Origin: an uncultured Collinsella sp. | GTDB taxonomy: Bacteria > Actinomycetota > Coriobacteriia > Coriobacteriales > Coriobacteriaceae | Assembly (NCBI GenBank): GCA_902495085.1 | Contig: CABUWA010000084.1 | Location: 1-8,169 of the forward strand | Length of the DNA: 8,169 bases | Reading direction: 5' to 3' | In this document: piece by piece, positions 1 through 5,439 of the stretch | How the letters are laid out: every line of letters starts with the position of its first letter | How positions within the stretch are numbered: the first letter of the stretch is position 1 | Program-made: the position numbers and the translations under genes | The notes under the pieces: model-generated | Database searches by the model: none | Seen by the model: only the letters and a program-made list of their open reading frames with translations | Told to the model about the DNA's origin: nothing

Positions 1-297
1 GACGCTCCCTTTGAGCTCGTCACGCACATGGGAAACACCACCCGCTGCAAGCCCGATGCCACCTACTATCTAGAGCAGCTTCAGGTGATGGGGCTCGAGC
101 CGCACGAGGTCCTTATGGTGGGCAACGATCCCAAGCGCGACTTCCCGTCCCCCGATTGCGGCATCCAAACCGCCTTTGTGGGCCAAGGCAAGCCCAGCCG
201 AGCCACCTGGCGCGGAACCATGGAAGACTTCGCCCGCGACTTTAACGCCGTAATCGAGGCCTTCTACGAGCACCAAGTAGCCCACGAACTGTCGTAG
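1..297 (+). CDS. HAD-family hydrolase, C-terminal part (5' end outside window)
   Basis: The frame is open from the first base and ends at TAG 295-297. The gene therefore begins upstream, and the ATG at 28 is probably internal. The 98 visible residues carry the back half of a haloacid dehalogenase fold. A conserved-lysine segment (TRCKPDATYY) fits HAD motif III. The segment VLMVGNDPKRDF, followed by a GIQTAFVG strand, fits motif IV, where acidic residues bind the Mg2+ ion. Motifs I and II lie outside the window, so the substrate cannot be inferred. HAD enzymes of this kind are mostly soluble cytoplasmic phosphatases. The motif IV wording GNDPKRD, rather than the commoner GDxxxD, suggests a distinct subgroup but not a dead enzyme. 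No terminator with a U-run follows directly; the next structure is the long hairpin at 349-446. I am confident of the superfamily only. Confidence 0.8.
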   Translation, partial: DAPFELVTHMGNTTRCKPDATYYLEQLQVMGLEPHEVLMVGNDPKRDFPSPDCGIQTAFVGQGKPSRATWRGTMEDFARDFNAVIEAFYEHQVAHELS

Positions 298-348
298 GAC
301 CCCTCGCTCCAAACCAAATATCGCCGCAGGTTGAGCACAAGTCAGCGA

Positions 349-446
349 AAATGCCCCTAAGCGAGCAATGTGCCTTGAAAGAGGAGGGCATAGGCCTTCT
401 GGCCATGCCCGACGATTGAAAGGCAGATTGCCGCTTAGGGGCGTTT
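349..446. repeat. long imperfect hairpin (about 38 base pairs) between convergent genes
   Basis: Nearly the whole stretch folds on itself. Bases 353-363 (GCCCCTAAGCG) pair perfectly with 432-442. After a one-base bulge 365-369 pair with 427-431, then 371-376 with 420-425, 386-391 (GGGCAT) with 405-410, and 393-396 (GGCC) with 401-404 around a TTCT loop. Outer A-T pairs 349-351/444-446 extend the stem. Read on the minus strand, the stem is followed by TTTTC, so it could help stop transcription coming from the cyuA-like gene. The plus-strand tail has only TTT. The length and the interrupted stem are more than a simple terminator needs, so a dispersed palindromic repeat or a structured RNA is also possible. 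Confidence 0.6.
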
Positions 447-459
447 GCAGCGTCGACTG

Positions 460-487
460 GTTACGCGGTTTGGTAAAACCGCGTAAC
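460..487 (-). terminator. 12-bp perfect hairpin at the end of the cyuA-like gene
   Basis: GTTACGCGGTTT (460-471) pairs without mismatch with 476-487 around the tetraloop GGTA. The stem's outer base is the first base of the CTA that encodes the minus-strand stop codon, so the hairpin starts at the end of the coding region. Neither side has a clear U-run, so termination is uncertain. It may act together with the longer hairpin at 349-446, or protect the 3' end of the mRNA. Confidence 0.45.
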
Positions 488-1806
488 TAACAAACCTGGG
501 TTTTACCGATCATGATGTTGAGGATCTCGATGTCGGTGTCCTTCATGCCCACGCGGCCCACGTAGCCCATGCTGGCAATCGTCTGCTCGACGGTATCTTG
601 GATCAGGCCCTCGCCGGCGCGGAAGCCGCGACCCTGCATAGCCATATCGTGGCCCAGAATCGCCGCATCGACGGCAGCCGAGATCTTGGCGGCACAGCTC
701 GCTTTGGCGCCGTCGCACACGATGCCGCCCACGTTACCGAGCGTGTTCGAGACCGTCGCGCCAATCTGCTCGCGCGTGCCACCGCACAGCCAGGTAATCG
801 CGGCGCCGGCGCCGCACGCGGCGCAAATAGCACCGCAAAACGCCGAGAGCGCACCAATATAGCTCTTGATATGCACGGCGATAAGATCGGACAGCATCAC
901 GGCGCGCACCAGGCGCTCGTGGTCGCAACGCAGGTACTCGGCATACTCCATGACGGGCAATGCGCAGGTAATGCCCTGATTGCCCGAGCCGCACACAATG
1001 GCGACCGGCAGCGCGCAGCCGTTCATGCGGGCGTCGGACCCGGCGGCCGCACGGGCACGGGCACGGCAGGCGACGTCATCGGCACGAGCACCCAGCAGCG
1101 TACGACCCACCTCGGCGCCCCAAGCGTGCGCGAGGCCCTCGGCACTGATCGCGCCATTCAGCTCAATCTGACGCTCAACGGCAGCGCGGGCGTCCTCAAT
1201 GTCACCGTCCTCGATAAAGTCGATGATGGTCTCGATCGACATGGGCGTGTCGGCGTTATCTGCCGCACGCTCGGCCACCACGCGCTCGGCGCAGGCGGCG
1301 CACTCCCCCGCCGACTTACCGCATACCGGAATACCGTCGAGCGTATGGCACGTGACATTAGTGTGGTGATCGGTAATCTCGACGACCGCGGTATGGCCCC
1401 CGGCCGTCGCAGTCACCTTGATGTAGAGGTTGGGCACACCCTCGACAAGCGACACATCGCAGTAGTCCGCATCGGCAAGCAGCTCGGCCACGCGGGCGCG
1501 GTCCGCGTCATCGACGCTCTCGAGCACCTCGAGCGCGCTCTTGGCGTCGCCGCCCACGGCACCCAGCACGGCCGCGGCTTCAATACCATGCATTCCGCCC
1601 GAGTTGGGCACGGTCACGCTCTTGACGTTCTTGATGATGTTGCCCGAGCAGGCAACATCCATATGATCGGGCTCGCAACCGAGCGTCTGGCTCGCCAGTG
1701 CCGCTGCATAGGCAACGGCAATGGGCTCGGTACAGCCGAGCGCGCAGACAAGCTCGCGGTTCAAAACATCGCAAAACGCGGCATCACGAAGGGAATCGGC
1801 AGGCAT
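487..1806 (-). CDS. cyuA: L-cysteine desulfidase, CyuA/YhaM (UPF0597) family
   Basis: This is a 439-residue soluble protein, close to the roughly 430-440 residues usual for the family. Family members are iron-sulfur enzymes that break L-cysteine into pyruvate, ammonia and sulfide without pyridoxal phosphate. The N-terminal signature ALGCTEP places a cysteine at residue 25, where archaeal cysteine desulfidase has a cluster ligand. The C-terminal half has FCGAICAACGAG (C324, C328, C331) and NVGGIVCDGAK (C364). C324 and C364 are 40 residues apart, the spacing I recall for the other cluster cysteines. GNIIKN, VPNSGG and CGSGNQG are further glycine-rich family segments. The alpha subunit of iron-sulfur L-serine dehydratase is related, but the GCTEP start and full length favour CyuA. 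The start is ATG at 1806, with AGGAG six bases upstream. The gene is transcribed divergently from rpiB, and no cysteine transporter gene is next to it. Confidence 0.85.
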   Translation of the reverse strand: MPADSLRDAAFCDVLNRELVCALGCTEPIAVAYAAALASQTLGCEPDHMDVACSGNIIKNVKSVTVPNSGGMHGIEAAAVLGAVGGDAKSALEVLESVDDADRARVAELLADADYCDVSLVEGVPNLYIKVTATAGGHTAVVEITDHHTNVTCHTLDGIPVCGKSAGECAACAERVVAERAADNADTPMSIETIIDFIEDGDIEDARAAVERQIELNGAISAEGLAHAWGAEVGRTLLGARADDVACRARARAAAGSDARMNGCALPVAIVCGSGNQGITCALPVMEYAEYLRCDHERLVRAVMLSDLIAVHIKSYIGALSAFCGAICAACGAGAAITWLCGGTREQIGATVSNTLGNVGGIVCDGAKASCAAKISAAVDAAILGHDMAMQGRGFRAGEGLIQDTVEQTIASMGYVGRVGMKDTDIEILNIMIGKTQVC

Positions 1807-1842
1807 AGGTATCTCCTACTTGTATAACGGGTTGGGCTCTCA

Positions 1843-1872
1843 ATAATAATTAGCTCTTTTATTTGATAACAA
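1843..1872 (-). promoter_or_regulatory. probable promoter of the cyuA-like gene
   Basis: Read on the minus strand, TTGTTA (1867-1872) is followed after 18 bases by TATTAT (1843-1848), which matches five of six positions of the -10 consensus. Transcription would start near 1836, leaving a leader of about 30 bases that contains the AGGAG site. The surroundings are A/T-rich compared with the genes. The -35 box is only a four-of-six match and lies inside the palindrome at 1862-1881. Confidence 0.5.
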
Positions 1873-1881
1873 TGCATCAAA
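1862..1881. promoter_or_regulatory. palindrome TTTGAT-N8-ATCAAA over the -35 box
   Basis: Perfect six-base arms (1862-1867 and 1876-1881) flank eight bases. The palindrome covers the predicted -35 hexamer of the cyuA-like gene, a common place for a repressor operator. The arm sequence resembles an FNR half-site, but the eight-base gap is wrong for FNR. The regulator is unknown. Confidence 0.35.
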
Positions 1882-1903
1882 AACCGCAACCCAGGTTCCG
1901 GTA

Positions 1904-1935
1904 GACGGCATTCAGGCGCAAACTGACGGCATTCA
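1904..1935. repeat. two 11-bp direct repeats, GACGGCATTCA, 21 bp apart
   Basis: Identical copies lie at 1904-1914 and 1925-1935. The 21-bp step is two turns of the helix, so both copies face the same side of the DNA. They sit 32-68 bases upstream of the predicted -35 box of the cyuA-like gene, a typical activator position. They are also upstream of rpiB. No regulator can be named. Confidence 0.5.
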
Positions 1936-1965
1936 TTCATGAGAAACCGGTCTTGTTGCATGCTA

Positions 1966-2017
1966 AAGCGTTTGACCAAAAAACGCCCAAGCGTTTACAC
2001 AAAAGTCGCGCTATCAT
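1966..2017 (+). promoter_or_regulatory. GCGTTT half-site array and weak rpiB promoter
   Basis: GCGTTT occurs at 1968-1973 and 1991-1996, each preceded by AA, with the inverted AAACGC at 1981-1986 between them. AAACGC-CCAA-GCGTTT (1981-1996) is a perfect palindrome. A -10-like TATCAT lies at 2012-2017, about 60 bases before rpiB. The corresponding -35 position (1989-1994, AAGCGT) is poor and falls inside the array. This would fit a promoter that depends on, or is blocked by, a protein bound there. The promoter call is weak; the repeats are directly visible. Confidence 0.35.
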
Positions 2018-2077
2018 GCAGTCGAACGCGGTAAAACCTTTAGCAATCTCGCCGCACAGACCAGAGAGGAACTATCC

Positions 2078-2545
2078 ATGAAGATCGGTATCGGTAACGA
2101 CCACGCCGCCGTCGAGCTCAAGAACATCATCTCCGAGCACCTGAAGGAGCGCGGCTGCGAGGTCGTGAACTTTGGCACCGACACCTCCGAGAGCTTTGAC
2201 TACCCCATCGCCGGCTACAAGGTGGGTAAGGCCGTTGCCAACGGCGACGTCGATCTAGGCATCCTGATCTGTGGCACCGGCGTCGGTATCAGCCTGGCTG
2301 CCAACAAGGTCGAGGGCGTACGCGCCGTCGTGTGCTCCGAGCCCTTCAGCGCCAAGCTCTCCCGCATGCACAACAATACCAACGTGCTCGCTTTTGGCGC
2401 CCGCGTCGTGGGCTCCGAGCTCGCCAAGATGATCGTCGACGAGTGGCTCGACGCCGAGTTTGAGGGTGGCCGTCACGAGCGTCGCGTTAACCTCCTCAAC
2501 GAGATCGATCACACGCGCGGCCTCAAGGTCGTCGACGAGGCCTAA
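2078..2545 (+). CDS. rpiB: ribose-5-phosphate isomerase B (RpiB/LacAB family)
   Basis: This cytoplasmic enzyme interconverts ribose 5-phosphate and ribulose 5-phosphate in the non-oxidative pentose phosphate pathway. The protein is 155 residues, normal for RpiB. It opens with the family start MKIGIGNDHAA, giving D8 and H9 of the phosphate- and sugar-binding site. ILICGTGVGIS carries the catalytic-base cysteine C65 and T67 of the anion hole. SRMHNNTNVLAFGAR carries H98, used for ring opening, and R109. R132 and R136 fit the phosphate-binding arginines near the C terminus. GAGAGGA lies seven bases before the ATG. A strong terminator follows at once, so the gene is probably transcribed alone. 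The sugar isomerases LacA and LacB are related, but the intact C65/H98 pair and lack of lac neighbours favour RpiB. Some members act on allose 6-phosphate instead, which cannot be excluded here. Confidence 0.93.
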   Translation: MKIGIGNDHAAVELKNIISEHLKERGCEVVNFGTDTSESFDYPIAGYKVGKAVANGDVDLGILICGTGVGISLAANKVEGVRAVVCSEPFSAKLSRMHNNTNVLAFGARVVGSELAKMIVDEWLDAEFEGGRHERRVNLLNEIDHTRGLKVVDEA

Positions 2546-2572
2546 ACCACTCAGTGCCACAAGCTAACAGCA

Positions 2573-2607
2573 GGGGCCCGCTCGGAACTCATGACCGAGC
2601 GGGCCCC
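2573..2607 (+). terminator. rpiB terminator
   Basis: A perfect 13-bp GC-rich stem (2573-2585 with 2595-2607) closes a nine-base loop. It is followed by TTCATAGATTTT on the plus strand. It begins 27 bases after the rpiB stop. Confidence 0.85.
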
Positions 2608-2628
2608 TTCATAGATTTTGGAATAAAA

Positions 2629-2658
2629 GGGCGCCGCGGATGGAGTTCCGCGGCGCCC
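2629..2658 (-). terminator. ndk terminator
   Basis: A perfect 12-bp stem (2629-2640 with 2647-2658) closes a six-base loop. On the minus strand it is followed by TTTTATT, a good U-run. It lies 38 bases past the ndk stop and back to back with the rpiB terminator, which isolates the two convergent genes. Confidence 0.88.
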
Positions 2659-2696
2659 AAGCCACACGCTAACAGCTTTAAGGAGTCAAAGCTGGT

Positions 2697-3101
2697 TTAG
2701 CCAAAGAAGCGCTTGATCTCGATCTCGGCGTTCTCCAGGCAGTCGGAGCCGTGGATCACATTGGCGTTGACATCGACAGCGAAGTCGCCGCGGATGGTGC
2801 CGGGGGCAGCATCAAGCGGGTTGGTAGCGCCCATGAGGGTGCGCATCTTAGCAACAGCGGAGAGACCGGAAACGACCATCTTGACGACCGGACCGCTCGT
2901 CATAAAGTCGCAGAGACCGCCAAAGAAGGGCTTGTCGGCCAGATGGGCGTAGTGCTCCTCGACGGTAGCGCGCTCGAGCGTGGTCATCTCCATGCGCTCG
3001 ATGACAAGGCCGCTGCGCTCAATGCGAGCAACAATCTCGCCGATCTTGCGATCGCGCACGGCGTCGGGCTTAATCATGATGAAGGTCTTCTCGATAGCCA
3101 T
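2697..3101 (-). CDS. ndk: nucleoside diphosphate kinase
   Basis: This housekeeping enzyme moves the terminal phosphate of ATP to other (deoxy)nucleoside diphosphates through a phosphohistidine. The 134-residue length is standard. The protein starts with the family strand EKTFIMIKPDAV, with K11 in the nucleotide site. Y51 and the R-L-M-G-A-T stretch (R87-T93) follow, then GTIRGDFA (R104). The catalytic signature NVIHGSD puts the phosphorylated histidine at H117, and N114 lies beside it. All the usual catalytic residues are present. GAAAGG sits eight bases before the ATG. The gene faces rpiB and is flanked by its own promoter and terminator, so it is probably monocistronic. Confidence 0.97.
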   Translation of the reverse strand: MAIEKTFIMIKPDAVRDRKIGEIVARIERSGLVIERMEMTTLERATVEEHYAHLADKPFFGGLCDFMTSGPVVKMVVSGLSAVAKMRTLMGATNPLDAAPGTIRGDFAVDVNANVIHGSDCLENAEIEIKRFFG

Positions 3102-3165
3102 AAAAGTAGCCTTTCAAGTAGGTTCGCGCGTGCCCAAGTCCCATTCCGGCACCCGCCTGGACTGC

Positions 3166-3194
3166 ATCGTAACAGAGTTTTAGCTGCAGTTAAA
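3166..3194 (-). promoter_or_regulatory. possible ndk promoter with extended -10
   Basis: On the minus strand TTTAAC (3189-3194) is followed by a 17-base spacer and TACGAT (3166-3171). The -10 box is preceded by TGT, giving an extended -10 element. The start would be near 3159, some 57 bases before the ndk ATG. Each hexamer is only a partial match, so this rests mainly on spacing and position. Confidence 0.4.
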
Positions 3195-3279
3195 CAAAAA
3201 GCTGTTTATTGAAACGTTGCAATTTATTAAAGCGCTCCATATGTGTCACTTCTGTTTCGAAGCCCGATTAGAGTACCAT

Positions 3280-3320
3280 CCGACCGCCCATCAACCGCGC
3301 CGAACAGAGCAGGCGGTCGG
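3280..3320. other. 9-bp inverted repeat in the ndk-argH gap
   Basis: CCGACCGCC (3280-3288) pairs with GGCGGTCGG (3312-3320) across a 23-base loop. No U-run follows on either strand, and the loop is long for a terminator. It is the only other marked structure in the 385-bp gap 3102-3486 apart from the ndk promoter and argH terminator. I see no convincing gene in the gap. Confidence 0.3.
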
Positions 3321-3406
3321 TTGCCGCCCGCGAACGTATCCCCTTCACAACCTGCCCAAAGGTCCTACAGAAGTTCTCGACAAGCCCCTCCCCCATAGCA
3401 ACAAAA

Positions 3407-3436
3407 TACGGGCTCCCACATCAGCAGGCGCCCGTA
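3407..3436 (-). terminator. argH terminator
   Basis: On the minus strand TACGGGC pairs with GCCCGTA (3430-3436 with 3407-3413) around a 16-base loop and runs into TTTTGTTG. It lies about 50 bases past the argH stop. The stem is short, but the U-rich tail is well placed. Confidence 0.55.
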
Positions 3437-3486
3437 AAGCGAAAACGATTTATCAATAAATGGACAATGCGTCTTCAGCCAAACCT

Positions 3487-4917
3487 CTACTTTGCCCCGT
3501 GACCCATCTCGACGACCTTGGTTAGCGATCCAAACACACCTTCGTCGACCACGAGCTGCGCCTCGGCACGCTGCAGCTGCACGGCAACGGCGGCAGGGGC
3601 GGTGCCGCCCTCGGTCGTGCGCGCGGCGACAATCGACGGGATGTCGAGCGCCTCGGTAATGTCGTGCTCAAAGAGCGGGCTTGCCTCCTGGAACACCTCA
3701 AACGGCAGGTCCTCAAGATTGCAGCCGCGCTTCTCACACATCAGAACCAGATGCCCCACCACGGCATGTGCCTCGCGGAACGGCAGGCCACGCTTGGCCA
3801 GGTAATCGGCAACATCGGTAGCGGCAAGGTGCCCCACGCCGCACTCGCGCGCCATGGCATCCTCGTTGACGGTCCAAGTCGAAATCATTCCGGCCATAAC
3901 CGACAGGCACTGCATGAGCGTATGGGCGGTATCGAGCGCGCCCTCCTTGTCCTCCTGCAAGTCCTTGTTATAAGCAAGCGGCAGGCCCTTCATGGTCACG
4001 AGCAGCTGCACCAGGTTGCCATACACACGGCCGCTCTTGCCGCGAATAAGCTCGGCAAAGTCGGGATTCTTCTTCTGCGGCATGATGGACGAGCCGGTGG
4101 AGTACGAGTCGGAAAGCGTGATAAAGCCAAATTCGGAGCTCGACCACAGCACGATCTCCTCGGAAAGACGCGACAGGTGCATCGCCATGACGGATCCGGC
4201 GTAATGCAGATCGAGCAGGAAATCACGGTCGGAAACCGCATCGAGCGAGTTGGGAATCACGCCCGCAAAGCCAAGTTCAGCAGCCGTCATCTGGCGATCG
4301 AGCGGATAGCTCGTACCGGCAAGCGCGGCAGCACCCAGCGGGCAGTTGTCGGCGGCATCAAAGGCGGCCTTCAGGCGCGTAAAGTCGCGCGCGAACATCC
4401 AGGAATACGCCAGCAGATGATGCGAGAGCAGCACGGGCTGAGCGTGCTGCATATGCGTGTAACCCGGCAGAATCACCTTGTCGTACTTCTTAGCCGCATC
4501 CACCAGCACATGGCGCAGCTCAAGATTGGCCTCCATGAGCTCCTTGGCCAGCGCCTTGATGCCCAGGCGCGTATCGGTCGCCACCTGGTCGTTGCGCGAA
4601 CGCCCAGTATGCAAGCGCTTGCCAGCCTCGCCGATGCGACGCGTCAGCTCGCTCTCGATGGACATATGAATGTCCTCATCGTTGATATCGAAGGTGAAGT
4701 TGCCGGCATCGATATCCTGTTCGATTCCGGTCAGGCCCTTGGCAATCGCCTGCTCGTCCTCGGCACTGATGATGCCCTGGGCGGCCAACATCTTGGCATG
4801 CGCCTTAGAGCCGGCGATATCCTGCTTATAGAGATGTTTGTCGATCGGCAGCGACGCGCCAAACTCCTGCGTGACCTCGGCCACGCCCGCCTCAAAACGA
4901 CCGCCCCAAAGAGCCAT
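3487..4917 (-). CDS. argH: argininosuccinate lyase
   Basis: This enzyme splits argininosuccinate into arginine and fumarate, the last step of arginine synthesis. It works as a cytoplasmic homotetramer. I place the start at the ATG whose T is base 4917. It gives the typical start MALWGGRFE and has AAAGGAG eight bases upstream; the in-frame ATG 25 codons earlier has no such support. The 476-residue length is normal. Substrate-binding segments are HTGRSRNDQ (103-111) and YTHMQHAQP (153-161), the latter carrying the family's histidine (H155). The fumarase/lyase superfamily signature GSSIMPQKKNPD spans 275-286 and includes the flexible-loop serines. Nothing is missing. The gene lies downstream of argG and of a small unidentified gene in the same direction, which suggests co-regulation. 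The 118-bp gap upstream leaves room for a promoter, but I find no good one. Confidence 0.96.
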   Translation of the reverse strand: MALWGGRFEAGVAEVTQEFGASLPIDKHLYKQDIAGSKAHAKMLAAQGIISAEDEQAIAKGLTGIEQDIDAGNFTFDINDEDIHMSIESELTRRIGEAGKRLHTGRSRNDQVATDTRLGIKALAKELMEANLELRHVLVDAAKKYDKVILPGYTHMQHAQPVLLSHHLLAYSWMFARDFTRLKAAFDAADNCPLGAAALAGTSYPLDRQMTAAELGFAGVIPNSLDAVSDRDFLLDLHYAGSVMAMHLSRLSEEIVLWSSSEFGFITLSDSYSTGSSIMPQKKNPDFAELIRGKSGRVYGNLVQLLVTMKGLPLAYNKDLQEDKEGALDTAHTLMQCLSVMAGMISTWTVNEDAMARECGVGHLAATDVADYLAKRGLPFREAHAVVGHLVLMCEKRGCNLEDLPFEVFQEASPLFEHDITEALDIPSIVAARTTEGGTAPAAVAVQLQRAEAQLVVDEGVFGSLTKVVEMGHGAK

Positions 4918-5035
4918 GGAACCGTCTCCTTTCTCCAAATACCAAAACAAGCGTCCAAAGCAATGTGCCCTGTCGCTAAAGCGATTTATCAACCGCTAGT
5001 TTTACACACTCCCTGCCGCGCGCGGGGCCATGTGG

Positions 5036-5206
5036 CTAATTTGCAAAGAAGTGACGCACCATGCACTTGGCGCCCAACGTCTCCCTCCGGATGTTGCCCT
5101 GCGAACCATCGATCCAGGCCTTCAGGCTCATAGGAACGTCCTCGACCTTTACAGCATCGAACTCGGGCGCGAGGGCAAGCAAAGCATGCGCGATAGCATT
5201 GAACAT
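5036..5206 (-). CDS. unrecognised 56-residue protein between argG and argH
   Basis: On the minus strand ATG (T at 5206) is preceded at eight bases by GAGGAG and opens a frame of 56 codons ending in TAG. The protein starts MFNAIAHALLALAPEF and ends KCMVRHFFAN. It has no membrane segment and no signal peptide, carries one cysteine (C48), and balances six acidic with six Lys/Arg residues. Third codon positions are mostly G or C, as in the neighbouring genes. This supports real coding, as does the good ribosome binding site. It lies 233 bases past argG and 118 bases before argH, all in one direction, so it may be co-transcribed with the arginine genes. I do not recognise the family and assign no function. 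The main alternative is a chance frame. Confidence 0.6.
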   Translation of the reverse strand: MFNAIAHALLALAPEFDAVKVEDVPMSLKAWIDGSQGNIRRETLGAKCMVRHFFAN

Positions 5207-5256
5207 AATGGATACTCCTCATATATATAGGCACAGAGCCGCCAAATTGATAGAAG

Positions 5257-5286
5257 GAGCCCCGCCGGACAACCCCGGCGGGGCTC
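5257..5286 (-). terminator. 12-bp hairpin between argG and the small gene
   Basis: GAGCCCCGCCGG (5257-5268) pairs perfectly with 5275-5286 around a six-base loop. On the minus strand the tail is CTTCTATCAATTT, only moderately U-rich. It could terminate or reduce argG transcription before the small gene and argH, or be an RNA processing or stability element. In the rest of the 233-bp gap (5207-5439) I see only weaker symmetry: a 5-bp GCCGC hairpin at 5294-5307 and the inverted pair CATAACG/CGTTATG at 5362-5397. Confidence 0.55.
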
Positions 5287-5439
5287 GGACTCAGCCGCAG
5301 ACGCGGCATCATATATGCGGGCGGAACGTAGGGGCCACCGATGTTAAGAAGTGTCAGCAAGCATAACGAAAGGTAGGGACCCCGTGCGCCCGTTATGTAT
5401 CACGCGGATGGGCCGCGCGGATACCAAGGGAAGGAGGCG

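Noticed and set aside
598..1827. Plus-strand open frame of 409 codons opposite the cysteine desulfidase gene
   Set aside because: This is a shadow frame caused by GC-rich third positions. The minus strand carries clear family motifs; this one has none and no ribosome binding site.
1862..1881. FNR-type anaerobic regulator box before the cysteine desulfidase gene
   Set aside because: The half-sites look right (TTGAT and ATCAA), but the gap is eight bases and not four, so it does not fit the FNR consensus.
472..2038. The word GGTAAAACC at 472-480 and 2030-2038, with its complement near 496-504
   Set aside because: Nine-base matches without common context. One is part of the terminator hairpin and another is coding sequence.
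3217..3459. Plus-strand 80-codon frame in the ndk-argH gap
   Set aside because: There is no ribosome binding site, the composition is odd (His, Pro and Arg rich), and it crosses the argH terminator. I treat it as noise.
3446..4992. The 11-bp word CGATTTATCAA at 3446-3456 and 4982-4992, on both sides of argH
   Set aside because: It is short and A/T-rich, with no further similarity around the two copies. It is probably chance and not an attachment site or mobile element end.
3664..5133. Plus-strand open frame of 489 codons opposite argH
   Set aside because: It is a shadow of argH, whose signature motifs are intact on the minus strand. The translation is low in structure and has no family features.
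4989..5360. Minus-strand 123-codon frame (TTG start) covering the argG-argH gap
   Set aside because: It starts at TTG without a ribosome binding site, reads through the 12-bp hairpin and is rich in Arg, Pro and Cys. The 56-codon frame inside it, in another phase, has a much better start and codon pattern.
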